From: Salvator merianae | Taxonomy: Eukaryota > Chordata > Lepidosauria > Squamata > Teiidae | Reading direction: 5' to 3' | Assembly: GCA_003586115.2 (NCBI GenBank) | Contig: QVOM02000034.1 | Span: 125,833,936 to 125,897,935 of the forward strand | Length of the DNA stretch: 64,000 nt | Shown here: piece after piece, positions 1-11,575 of the stretch | How positions within the stretch are numbered: position 1 is the first letter of the stretch | Layout: each line of letters begins with the position of its first letter | Notes under the pieces: generated by a model | What the model saw: the letters and a program-made list of their open reading frames with translations, nothing else | What the model was told of the DNA's origin: nothing | Databases searched by the model: none | Translations under genes and position numbers: made by a program

Positions 1-1494
1 TATTATTATTTTAAGATTAATCTTTAATCAGACACTTTATAAAATTGATCTAGTTCTTTGCATAGCTGAGATACAGTATCCCATGATTTTTCTTTTTGTA
101 AAAAGCATAAAAATATCTGCATATAAATTAAATGTTATATGCAACAAAGATAACATAGACTAGTTTTGGGGAGCTATACATTCCAGTTCTCTTTGTTCCC
201 TCTCTACTGCCCAAAAATACTATGATTGAATGTTCCAGCATATATGTGAATTTCCCTGATTTGTATCAACCTTACCCATGGCTCTATTCCTTCAGCCAGC
301 AAGAGGCAAAGCTTTACTGAAATGACAAAAAATGACATAAGCTTCAGAAAAAGTACACATTATGCATATTTAATATTGGAGTAAGAAGAAATAAACTTTC
401 CAGACTGGTGTGGTATATTTTTACCTTATCTGGCCAGTAAGGTTGGAGTGTGGTGGTGGCCATTCACACTACAAGGACTGGACTAGCCCCATACCTAGCC
501 AGCAGCATTTGCCATGTGTATGACCTGCCAGAAATCCCATGGCAAAGTTCAAATTGGCATCCAGTGTAAGTTCAGACACTGCCATGGCGATCAAGTAATG
601 GTGGACAGCTCTGCAGCCTCAGTACATGGCCCATGCCCCCTCATTGTGCAGCACTTGGAAGACGGTATAGATCTGCCATCCTTGGTCCTGTTTTTGCTGC
701 CAACAATCTACCCTTCCAGCAACATGAGTACACTCATTCTTAAACCGATGAGCCGTCACTGTGGGGATGTTTCTTGTTGCAATAGTTGTGACATAGTGAG
801 ATCTTATTTTCATGGTTGATGGTTCTGCCCTAAAATTAAATCATTTTGGCTTTGCCTTTTCAGTGGCATATGAAAGATCCTCTATTCAGGGTGTGCAATC
901 ATGCCCTATAACAAATGGCACTTCCAGCTTCCATCATGCTCAGAAATGAGGCGGCATGATCATGGTGTAGCTGTCAGCTGCCACTGCAAATGTAGACATG
1001 CTAGTAGCTCATGCCATCTTCAGCCACAGCGGATACCTCCAATAGGAACTTAAGATATAGCAGAAAGAAGAGCTTGAATTAAGCCAGATACTGGAAATAC
1101 CTATTACTCTGCTTTGTGTTTCTGTAGCATATTTGCTAAACATAAATGTTTACCACATAAAACACTTAAAAACAAATCTTGCTGCAGCTGCAATTCTATG
1201 AAGAGGGTAAATAAGTGTTCAGGTTGTGGGGGAGGTCTTTCTTGTGCAGCTGGTTGGTCACTGTAGCAGTGGCCCCAGCAGCCAACAGGAAGCACTGTGA
1301 TTGCACAGCAGACCAGTTCGTGGAGAACAACCTATCCACATCGGACCAACTGTTGGAGTGGGACACAGCACAATAATCATGCCAAAGCCCATTACCAATG
1401 GTGGATCGGAGGCCCCAGACATCAGTCTTTTCTGAGCACCTGATAAAAACAGGCCCAGCTAGCAACCTTGAAGACTAGGAATGTTTGATCTCTA
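1..1494. other. No recognised gene; unclassified DNA
   Basis: I recognise no exon or classified repeat here. Positions 430-830 and 1190-1470 are somewhat richer in GC than their AT-rich surroundings and may be old transposon remnants. A 101-codon frame at 514-819 resembles no family I know and has no splice or promoter context. Confidence 0.5.
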
Positions 1495-1830
1495 TAGAGA
1501 TGTGCACAAACTGAAATTTAGTGGTTTGGTTTGAATTGAATAAACTACCCTTGGCCCAGATTCACTTTGAACCAGACTTTTTCCAACAGGGTGGATTGGT
1601 TTGCATAAGAACAATGATGAATCCCCCTTGGTTCTCTATGGTTCACTTGGTTCATTAGAAAATTCCTTGGTTTGGGTTTGCTTCAGTTTGGTTCCTTTGG
1701 GCTGCAGGGTGGCGTGGCATGGTGTGGCTTGGCTTGGCTTGTATGTGAACCACCCAGGTTCTTTTTTTATTTTTCTTAAAAAGAGCATTTCAACAGATCT
1801 TCGGAATAGGATGCAAATCTAAGGATAGTG
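1495..1830. mobile_element. Decayed hAT-like non-autonomous element (GTGCACAAACTG type)
   Basis: The left end reads TAGAGATGTGCACAAACTG, matching the terminal pattern of hAT-like elements elsewhere in the window (58059, 59495). The interior has the same GGTTTGGTTTGAATT and AACCAG-rich composition as those two copies. No right terminal repeat and no target duplication could be found, so the element is probably truncated and the right limit is approximate. Confidence 0.5.
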
Positions 1831-3587
1831 TTTTGTCTTGTTTTTCTGCAGTCTGCCTATGGCCCTAATATAGAAACAATACTATCACAAATATGTGTCA
1901 TATGTGTCATATGAAACAGAGTTGAAACAGTGTTAATGATTCTGAAATTACAGCACATCCAGTCATAATGCTTAGCAAAACAAAACTATTTTTTAAAAAT
2001 AAAATGTTCTGCATCATAATTCTCCAAGCTGATTATTTTTCTTTCTGCAAATATTTTGATGCCACTTCGTCTAGTAGTCCAGCATCTGCAGAATAAATCA
2101 ACTAAGAGAACCCTTGTGATGTAGCATTCTAACCTGAGCTGCATATATTTGTTACTATTTCCTTCCTCCCCAAAGACCCTGAAATGATCTTCTTGCTAGA
2201 AGATCTCAGACTGAGGTGACTTTCCCAGGAACAACCAAATCACTGCTTGTGTATCCAATTTCAACATATGAATTAATTGGTTGATCAATACCACTGAGAG
2301 TATATGTTTGCTGATATCCAAAAATAAACATGAAAGCAGAGGACACCTTCACTGCTGGTTCTAAGCTGTCATAAAAATGTCAACATAGTTAACATCAATG
2401 CCTTTCTTAAATTATACATGCTGATTATATGAGATTAGAAGATAATTAAATGAAAGCTTTGTGGCATGTGGATTCCTACATTTAGCAAATCAGCAAGTTT
2501 TGGAGTCATTGTACAAGACTCCCTTTCCCCTAGACTCTATTTAAGGGAACATCAAGAACTACTAAAAAATGTGGCATCTAATTGAATGGAGGCCTAGGCT
2601 AGCAGTCATTACAAAAAATATGTACCAGAGACTTGGGAAGTGCTGCCAGGAAAAAAAAAATGGATGACTGCTCCTGTGGGTGGTTCAGTGATGGCAGCCT
2701 GGACAACCCTATTCTGTTCTATTATTCTCTCTCAGGCTTTGCTGCTGTTTCTTGGTTGCTATGATATTGCTTCACTGTTGGTGTTGCTGCACCAATAAGA
2801 TTGTGACTGCACTAGGGGTGGTGCTTCCTTGAAGGTCTGGGGCCTATTGCCAGCTATTCCAGACTTCACCTGGCAATTATAACAGTGGGGCTTTATAAAG
2901 AACAGCTGCCTGTGGATTTATTGATTTATTTTCTTCTTGGGTGTATGAACCATGTGGGGAATATGTCTGGGATAGATTGAAAGAAAGGAGTAGAATGAGG
3001 ATGCCACTATTGCAGTGATCACATGTTGGAGGTGGTGAGACAGCATGAGGCAAAGGCATGTTTGCACTAAATGTTAAATGTTACCATACCCTCCATTTCC
3101 TCACTTTCCCTAAAAGTACATACTAGCATGCTTTCTGAACCCCTTGTTTGGTGATTCTGTTGTCAGCCTATTATAAAACCTCTTTTATCCATGATGATGG
3201 GCCCGTTACTGGCCATGGTCTAGACACATGCATTATGTGGGGAAATTAGCTAGTCTAACCACAAATCCCAACAAGATTGTTAGTCCTTATGGCTTTAATA
3301 ATGATAAACTGGCAATAGTTCCATTAAAACAATGCAAGCAGCAGGCAAGATAGACTCTAAAAAGCAGTTTATTCAATAAAGAAAAGATTTTCTTAAGAGA
3401 ATGGCATCAAAAAAGGGGAAAATGGCAATTTCTGATGGGTGCTGTGCAGAGTGCTTCAAAAAGATAAAAACTGCAAGCAAAAGAGAATCTAAATGAATAA
3501 CGTAGGCACAAAGCAAACCAAATAAGGTACAGTAGCTTGGCACAGGAAAAAATATCTACGATGAACTTTTGCAGTTTGGAAGACACA
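1831..3587. other. AT-rich stretch without recognised features
   Basis: I see no coding signal, RNA gene or classified repeat. There is a short A-tract near 2650. Confidence 0.5.
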
Positions 3588-3851
3588 GGCCATGGTCACA
3601 CTTCAAGAGAGTAGTCCGTGTTATACGCAGTTCGAATTCAAACCGTCCCAGCCCCGCGCACATCCAGCACCTGAAAATCCGTTCTCCATTTAATCTTCAC
3701 TGCTCACACCTTCCTTTTCCCATTCTTAGTTGCCTGAAACGGATCCTTTTGCGTCGCCACCCCTTTCCACTGTTGCGCCCCTCCCTTCGCTCTAATAGGA
3801 TAATTGCTTGTCAATCAAGGTTTTGAATGCAGGGGGTGGGGGCAGAGAGCT

Positions 3852-3967
3852 ACCCGTCCCCTGCTGTCCACCTCCCCACCGACCCTTTCTTGCCAGGCAA
3901 GTCCTGGTCAGCTGGACTCTGCCTGGCTGGCAAGACAGTGCCGTGGCTTTTTTTTTTTTTTTTAATT
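3852..3967. repeat. Left middle arm of the foldback element
   Basis: This is inverted-complementary to 4619-4731. Both arms end in a homopolymer tract beside AATTAA at the inner side: poly-T here, A-rich in the partner. Confidence 0.75.
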
Positions 3968-4618
3968 AAATGGCCACTTTTGTGCAACTCTGTAAATGCA
4001 GAATCTCATCCATGGAGCTGACGACGGGGTTTTCAAACTGAAGCTGCCTAGAATTCTGTAGACATTTCAGACACGCTAAAGTAGCAGCAGCAGTTTCCTT
4101 CCTTTCTAGCTGTGCAGACACGCGTGCACACACAGGGACAAGCCTGCAAAGTTTTATTTTACTTTTACAGATTTGCGCTACTTCAGAGCTCAGCAGAACA
4201 ATAGCAGCACCTCCCCTCTTGTTTCTAGGCTTGCAGACACCAAGAACAGAGATAATGTTAAGATAAATAATTAAAACTAAGCACCTTCTCTGTGCTTGGA
4301 ATCTGCATATGTTGAAAAGAGGGAAGATGCTGCTATTGTTCTGCGGACCTCTGAACTTGCGCAATTCTGTAAAAGGAAAAGAAAACATGTAAGGCAGCCG
4401 AGGATGGGGGCGGGGGTGAGAGGATCATTAACGAGTGAGAGAGCTGAACTTTTTTGGGGGGTGAGAGAAATTTTATTCTTATTATTTTTAAAGTGTGGAA
4501 AAGCAAAAAAAACCAAACAACCCTCCCAAAGCAGTTTCTCTCCACACCTTGCTTTGATCCCTTGTTTAGGATCTAACAAGGAGATTAGAAGGCTGTTTTC
4601 TTTTAATTTAAAGAAGTG

Positions 4619-4731
4619 TTTAATTAAAAAAGAAAGAAACCGCAGCACTCCCTCCCCAGCCAGGCAGGGTCCAGCTGACCAAGACCTGCTTGGCAAGGAA
4701 GGGGATGACAGGGAGGTGGACGGGCAGGAGC
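4619..4731. repeat. Right middle arm of the foldback element
   Basis: This is the inverted partner of 3852-3967. Its complement reads CTTGGTCAGCTGGACCCTGC where the left arm reads CCTGGTCAGCTGGACTCTGC. Confidence 0.75.
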
Positions 4732-5202
4732 TGGGGGGATAGATAAGTTGTGGCAGAGGTGATGCATGGAAGCCTGAGCAGAGACAGTACAGGCGAGCGA
4801 GTCCTGCTTCAGCGGTACTCTTTGTTCTTCCTGCATTCCGGAAGTTGTTTATTGAGGAGGGCTGGTGATACTGCGGTGGAAGGAAGAAGGGGGGAATGGA
4901 AACAACTTGAGGTAATGACCAGACGTCTCACATTGGCTCAGAGAACAAAATGGAAGTTCTGCAGCAACCGTCCACTGTGGCATGGTTCAGCCTCTTTAAT
5001 CCTCTTCCATGCCCACACCTTCAAAATAAAAACGGAGTATAGCACTACAAAGGTTTTAGAGCTGTGTTAATCCGAATGTCAGAAAATCCACATGGAGGGT
5101 AGAAAGCACCGATGAGAAATGGATTTCAATACACAGATGTGGTCGATGAGATTCTAAAATGGCCAGAACAAGCTTTAAAGTGAAGGTGTGACCGCAGCCA
5201 CA

Positions 5203-6869
5203 GAGAAGAGGAAGGAAAGAAACTGACCTAAAAATACTACCTAGCATACCCTGGAGCTTTTAGTCTAAGAAGGACAGTTGGTTCTCATCCTCATTGATGT
5301 GAAACGGGACTTGGGAGTAATGTTCAGGGAGAGGTTCTTTGCTGGAAGGAAGATCAGGGGAGCGGAGAGAGCGAGAGAGCTGCTCCTGGTGTCTTTTTAT
5401 ATTCTCTAAATCTTGGGGCAGAAACCCTACTCTTACGGTCTAGCCTAGGGAGTAGGGAATGGAGGTTCCATACAGGAGAATGGCAATCTCAAGGATGGAA
5501 GAGAGTTGGGAAAATTAAAGAAAGAGAAGGGACAATCCATGGGACGGGGGTTAGAGGAACAGCAGGGAAAGGAACAAAGGAGACACGTGACTCAGGATGC
5601 TCTGGCTGCAGAACAAAGAGGAGTTTGGTTACACATCCGAGTTGATGACTTGGCTTCACTGCAGATGGTGATCCGATCAGACTAGGAACAATAGTCTCAA
5701 TCTGAACACATTACCTCTATCCAACGTTCCAGATAAAGAGCTCACCGATATTTACTGTTGCCAAATAGCTCTCATTTTTTCGTGCCTTGTTTTCCTCACA
5801 GAATTCATTCACAGTTGTACTTGCAGAGATAAATAGATGATTTCTTGTCTAGCCATCCTTTGCAAATGCAGATTTTCTCAGCTTCTGCTCTGCAGGTAAT
5901 CAACGTGTTTTGCAATCTTGTCAGAATGGAAATTTGTATTATAAAAGTATATTTTTGGATCTTTGATATGGCCTGATACAGAAATCTCAGGTTGTCTGAT
6001 CATAATTCTGTACTTCCAGCCCAAATGCCAATAATATGACAATTGCGCAGTATTCATAGTCTAGGGTTGTTTGTGCCTCAGCAGAGCTGTGCCTTGTTTG
6101 GTACTTCATTTTCCAAGTAGGGGATTCTGGGAAGCATATGGCTATAGGGTATCTTCAAAGATTTATGAAATATGGATTTTTGAATGCTCTGGGAAAATGT
6201 CCAGAGGGCAGAGTCAGGGATTCTGCTTGTGGATTTGTGAATTTGTAAGACACCAAGGACCATCAGAACATTTGTCCCTGAGTGTTTTTTCCAATGCTGT
6301 AGAACCCAAGCTGCTTCTTGGTTTTCTGAGGAACACTAGGAGATGGAACAACTCAGGAGAAAGAGCACAAGTGGTATGAAGCTGACCATGCAAGTGTGAG
6401 AATACATAATTGTACCTAAACTGTAACAGTGAAGTCTAAAAAAGGCTTATTTTGTAGCCTCTGTTGTATGTTTGAGGAGCCACCTAGCACAGCTGTTCTA
6501 AGTGGTGAAGTGCTACTGTCCTTTACCCCTGGCAATCAAGTATTAGAACCCTCAGATTCCTGTGTAATAAATTTGCAAGACACTTTGAGAATAAAGTTAT
6601 TCCTCCTCATGTCAACTTAAACATCTTCATTGATTTATTACTTAGTGAGGTATCCTGTGAGGTACGTTGATGGGTTTTGTGAGATTGCTTTCAGTTTTTG
6701 AGATCTGAGGATATGGAGAAGATGCTTATGACTGTCTGGCCTATGATGTGATCCCTGGATCTTTGCTAATCTTGGCTTATTAGAACTAGTCAGGAGGGTT
6801 TGACTGATTGAATCCAAGGAGTAGTGAATACATTTTCATGTGAGGATCAATCCCACAAACCTGAAAAGA
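5203..6869. other. No recognised features
   Basis: This is AT-rich DNA without a coding pattern. Short frames such as 6071-6379 have no homology I can name. Confidence 0.5.
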
Positions 6870-7350
6870 CATGATGGTTCGTGCACTCCTGAAAAAGCCT
6901 TTCTTAGACCGAGAGACCTATTCTAACTACTACCCAGTAGCTAATGGCCCTTTTCTGGTCAAGTATCTGGGGAGAGTCCTGGATGTGCAATTATTGGTAT
7001 TCTTGGATGTAATTGATTTTTCTGGACTTATTTCACTTTAGGTTTGGGACAAACTAATTCCATTTGCCCTGATGAATAATCTCTTGAGGAACGGAGACAT
7101 AGGGAGTGTGACTCTGTTGATCCTGTCGATCTCTTGGTGGCTTTTGATAGCTCATGATATCATCCTGGATTGACTATGCGGGATGGGAGTGAGAGTCTAT
7201 GTTACAATGGTTCTTCTGTATCTGCATGGATAATCTCAGAAAATAATGCTGGGTCACTGTGACTCGATGCCCTAGCATCTGAACTGTGGGGTTCACAGGA
7301 CATTAATTTGTCTCCAATGCTATTTAATAACATGGTCCAGAGAGTGAGAA
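6870..7350 (+). mobile_element. L2-like LINE reverse transcriptase fragment, copy 1
   Basis: The plus-strand translation gives, across frameshifts, a pattern like LLKKPSLDPxxxxNYRPV (seen near 6890-6950 with the bases for SNYYPVANGP). Further on comes an LSPMLFN-like block near 7300-7330, corresponding to the QGSxLSPxLFN block of non-LTR reverse transcriptases. Stops and frameshifts occur throughout. The catalytic DD block is absent because a second, similar fragment begins immediately afterwards. It is a dead 5'-truncated and probably internally deleted copy. L2 clade is favoured over CR1 by the LLKKP...NYRPV spacing, but this was judged by eye. Confidence 0.6.
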
Positions 7351-7365
7351 ATGTCTCTTTGTGGG

Positions 7366-8205
7366 AGGAAGAGGTTCCAACAGCTCTAAAAGGAGGTGTG
7401 GTATGCCTCCTCCTTAAGAGGATTTCCCTGGATCCAAAGATATTAAATAACTACAACCCAATGATCAATATTTCCTTTTAGGGCAAGGTGGTGAAGTTGG
7501 TAGCTGCACAATTCCAGGCATGCTAGGATAAAATCCAATCTGGTTTCAGGTGGAGATTTGGCACTGAAACTGTCAGAGTCACCCTGAAGGATGACCTTTA
7601 TTGGGAAAGGAGACAGGGACGATGTGACCCTGTTCATTCTCCTTGATTTCCCATTGTCGTTTTATACCATCTGTCAGCACTCTGGGCCTGTTTGCATTTA
7701 CACTCTACTGTGCAATCAGATGCTTACTAAAGAGATGTTTCTGCATTGTGTAGAGGCCTTAGGAATTGGGAGTGCCTACAGCCGTTCCTAATCACTACTA
7801 GCTGTGGGACACAAAATTGTGTTCCACAATTGTATTGGGAGCAGCTGCGCTAGGGTGGTGTTTCTGATACCATTGACTTGGGTATACGACTGGAATGGAT
7901 TCAAGGATTGGGACTTGGAGGCAGTGTTTTACAGTGGTTCTCCTTCTATCACTGTAGTACGTTCCAGAAAGTATCAATAGGGGTCTTTTGTTCAATGCTC
8001 TGGGAGTTTCCCAGGGTCAGTCTTGTCTCCTGTGTCTCCTTTAACATTAACATTTAATGAAACTAATGGAAGAGGTCATCAGGAGCTTTGGAGTGAGGTG
8101 TCATCAGTATGCAGAAGATGTGCAACATTATTTCTTCAAGATCCAGTTTGCTCCAGCAGGAATGGGTCAGTGCAATGGCATTCTAGGAAGAGCTCTTCAC
8201 CTTCC
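7366..8205 (+). mobile_element. L2-like LINE reverse transcriptase fragment, copy 2
   Basis: The translation shows CLLLKRISLDPKILNNYNP, then QSGFRWRFGTETVRVTLKDD and a degraded LLDF block. Next come DLGIRLEWIQGLGLGGSVLQ, an LGVSQGQSCLL-type block near 8010, and CHQYAEDVQHYF near 8095-8130. The last is the YADD catalytic block with one aspartate changed to glutamate. The order fits an L2-type reverse transcriptase from palm to catalytic site. Frameshifts and a 195-bp insertion (7671-7865) break it. It repeats the same domain as the fragment just upstream, so two insertions lie in tandem. Confidence 0.7.
7671..7865. mobile_element. 195-bp insertion within the L2-like fragment
   Basis: The reverse transcriptase homology is interrupted exactly here. 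The flanks are TATACCAT (7663-7670) and GATACCAT (7866-7873), a 7 of 8 match, as expected from an 8-bp target duplication. The insert contains GGGCCTGTTTGCATTTAC, close to the end motif of the GC-richer hAT-like family at 20334. It lacks clear terminal inverted repeats at its own borders. It is probably a hAT-like fragment; the classification is weak. Confidence 0.4.
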
Positions 8206-11200
8206 TCACACCAGTAGCAAAAGCACAAAGAAAGCAACTTTTCTCCTTGGTAATTTGCTTTGTTTTCTAACCTTCAGTCATGCACAGCTCCTCTCAGTGT
8301 GCAGCTACAAGAAAAATGGTTTCCCTAGTGTCTTATTGTATGCAGCCTAGTACCAACTGGCAGTATGACCTTGCCCTCTTTATTTTTTTTATTTTTTTAA
8401 ATATATGACTCATCCCATTCTAAAGTATTGAAGCTTACAGAAAAGGACTATACAGAAAATAAAACTTTTTCGAAGCTAGGAAAAAATGAGGCAATTTGTG
8501 TAAAAACATAATTAAAAACAGTGGGTGGGAAAGGACTCTTTGTTATGCTCAGTTAACCAAAGACACTTCAAAATTCTGTTATTCCACTACTAGCATATGC
8601 TGTAACCTAGCTAATAATAGGTAATGATTATTGCAATTTTATTGTGTCTGTTTCATCTAAGTCTATAATAAAACATTCATTCAAGATGGTATATAGTTTC
8701 AACTGACTATTGTTAAGTTCTATTAAACAGTGGAATTGGGTATCTCTTCTGACACTTCTTAGTTCCAGTATCATTTTATGGTATACTTATTTTCTTCCAG
8801 AGAATTGTTGCTATGTTGACAGCATGACTGGTATAAAGATGGGGCTCAGAAAAAATGAATCTCCCTTTGGATTCTGCATTATTTGGTGGATCGTTCTGAG
8901 CAACTAAGGGTGTAATTAGACAGGGTGGGCTTTTTTTTCTTTTTGTCACCCCTTTACCAAGAATTGTCCCATCTATAGATGCACAAAAAAGTGTGTCAGA
9001 TTTCCAAATAAGTGCCTAAAAATCTAGCTCACTCCTCTGTTCCTTTGTCTTTACCTTCTTTGATGATGAGTGCTTGCCACTGCTTGGCTACTTATCTGCC
9101 AGGTGTCTGTGGTGTTCACTGGTCATTCATCCATACCAACCATTTCCAGGCTGTGATTGGCTACCCAAACTGACCCCAAAATGAGTTGTCCTTTAGTTAC
9201 GATTTCACATATGACAAAGGGGCACCCATTCTCAGACCGTGGGATGGGATAAAGCATTTTTAGGTGTTTAATGACTATCCCTGGAGTCTCACATTTGTTC
9301 AGAGGGCACACCCTGCTAGCATATTCTGTCTGCATTGAATGAGTGCAGGCTGGATGATTACCTAGTCTGGGACATCAGTAGACTTAAAAAAAAAAAAAAA
9401 AAACACAACTGGGCTACCAAATAACTAATGAGCAATAAACTGAGCCACAGAGGGATGGGAACACATCGTACAGCTCCGTGTTCCTGTTTAGCAGGGGACC
9501 CATTTTGGAAGTTCACCAAAGCAGCTACTGAAATAGGTCCTCTGGGGGCTCTAAGGCCAGGAATTAAAGTTCCTGGTGATCAGAAATGTCAAAGGTTGAC
9601 TCCAAATCTCATGTGAGCTTTGGGGAAAGCAATGTGGACGTTTCAGAATAATCATCCAAATGTGGATGACATTGTTCTGAGACACATGAACTCATCCAGC
9701 TGGTGTGCCATTCAAGCTGAACTGGACCCACTGGTACTGTCCACCAAATGACATGTGTGGAAATGCCCTAAGCTGTTTTGGAGTTTGGAGTGAACCAACT
9801 GCTTGATAATATTCTTTTAGGAAAAATAATCCTGCTATTAGTAGCTTGCACCACTGTATTGAGGAAAATATTAGAGGGAAGAAGTCAAGCATATCTATAA
9901 TTTTAGGAGCAAAAATACCAAGGTGAACACTCTGGCCAGTACTGCCATATATTTAAGGTACAGTGCAACATCTGAGTGTTAACTTTCATTTTAATTTTAA
10001 AATCTTGAACTGAAATTTTGGAAATTTTAAATGCTTATTTGACTGCCTTTATTTCCCCTCTCCTGACCAAACTCTGGGAGTCTGGCAGAATTCTACATAT
10101 GAGAAAACCCAACATTGACAAAACTGAAAGTGTAGTACTGGAAAGATACCTCCTCTTCTCTCATGTCCTCACACTGATGTCCTTCCAATTGTTAATGTGT
10201 AGTCTAGCACTGTCACTACCATTTTCCCACACTCTTTTATGCTGTATGTTATCTTGCAAAACTTAAAGTATTGGGCAAGTCTCCACTGCATTGCCTTTGT
10301 CATGACCCAGTGAGTCAGCCACCTTAGAAGGCACACCTGCACCTTACACAGCCTTCACACAGAGTCACAGCAGCCCTTTGAGTTGGTGATTTCACTGCAT
10401 CACAGAGCCTCACCCATGCACAGGGAAATTACCTCAATGTTGTTCTTTGTCTACTGAGCTTGTAGTGCCTTTAGCAGGCCCTTAGAGCACTGCCACCTAA
10501 GAGCTCATCACTGGTGCCGTCATGGAGATGCAGTCATTGTTACTTTTAAATGAATCAATGGTTCAGGTTTTCTCTACCATTACACTAGAATTATTTATAC
10601 TTTCTGGGGCGTATCCAGGCCAGAGGAAGCTTTGTCAGCTCTGGCAGGCCCAAAATTAAGTTTTGGTTACTGCAGTTAAAACATCCAATAGAAATAACAG
10701 ACAACGACGACGACGATGATGATATACAAAAACAATAAAGTAAAATTAACTTTAAAAATATACCAGTAATTTGCTACCAACTGAGAACCAATTTTATATA
10801 TAAATATAATAATAGTTTAATGTATTTCATAACAGAGAGATTAATAACATCTCCCAGAAAAGTCGCTGGGATTCAACCAAAACAGTGACCAATAAATCTT
10901 TTCAGATGTTCTTGTAACATTTGCAATGGAAAAGTACATGAGATTCAACTAGACACTATGATGAAGGAATAGGGAGACCCTGGTGTTAGATATTGTTCTC
11001 AGAAAATAAGGATTATTAAAGAATTTTTTTTATTTATTTTTATTTTTTTTGCAGAAGACAGGGAAATGTCTCTTCCCAAAACCTTGTGCTTATATGAATT
11101 GGACCTTAAATGTTGAAAGCATAAGGAAGAACCTGAACAGCCCGGAATTCCTATGCCAGACTGGCTCCATTTTAAGAAGAAAAGTCAAACCTCAGTAAAA

Positions 11201-11504
11201 ACTGCAATTGGAAAACTTTTGCTCACTCCTCCCTCCCATCTGCCTAAAAGCAGAGGCAGACACATCTGCATGGAGTAATCAAGAAATGCAATCAATGCTA
11301 AATGTCTAGTTTCTCTTCTAAACAATGGGAGGCTCTGAGATCTGATGTAAACTGGTACATTTCCAAACAAAATGTCAAAGAATATTAAAAGGCACCATTG
11401 CTGGCATATTAAATTTTGGGCAAAGTGCAGCTGCCAAGAATGCTGTTTAACTCAAACTGATTGAACTTGGAGTAAATGTGTCACTACCTAAGTGGTTTTC
11501 TTCC
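8206..11504. other. No recognised gene; sparse simple repeats
   Basis: Contents are a T-rich tract near 8384, an (A)18 tract at 9386-9403, a short GAC/GAT triplet run at about 10702-10722 and an AT-rich stretch to 11060. Small frames (for example 9692-9892 minus and 10018-10266 plus) show no family resemblance. Confidence 0.5.
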
Positions 11505-11575
11505 AGGTATACAGATTCATTTGTACAGATTCAGGTATATAGATTCAAGTATACAGATTCCAAGTATATAGATTC
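11505..11575 (+). repeat. 14-bp minisatellite, five diverged copies
   Basis: Consecutive units are AGGTATACAGATTC, ATTTGTACAGATTC, AGGTATATAGATTC, AAGTATACAGATTC and a 15-base CAAGTATATAGATTC. The core TAYAGATTC is constant. Confidence 0.9.

Larger units (their letters stand above)
3588..5197. mobile_element. Large foldback (inverted-repeat) element, about 1.6 kb
   Basis: Three nested pairs of inverted repeats share one centre. The outer ends are GGCCATGGTCACACTTCA at 3589 and GTGTGACCGCAGCC ending at 5198. The middle arms (3852-3967 and 4619-4731) are about 115 bp and share CTGGTCAGCTGGA and its complement TCCAGCTGACCA. The inner arms (4163-4220 and 4315-4374) share CAGAACAATAGCAGCA and its complement. 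The segment is richer in GC and CpG than its flanks. Overlapping frames of 139-148 codons at 3966-4742 lie across the arms on both strands, as expected from palindromic DNA, so I do not call them genes. I found no target duplication. A non-autonomous DNA transposon is the best explanation; a local inverted duplication is the alternative. Confidence 0.65.

Noticed and set aside
4277..4742. Overlapping 139- and 148-codon frames on opposite strands
   Set aside because: They lie across the palindromic arms of the foldback element and mirror each other. No domain, splice context or codon pattern supports a protein.
3588..5197. CpG-richer segment considered as a promoter CpG island with first exon
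   Set aside because: The CpG content coincides with inverted-repeat arms. There is no TATA/initiator-plus-exon arrangement or splice donor after a conserved frame.
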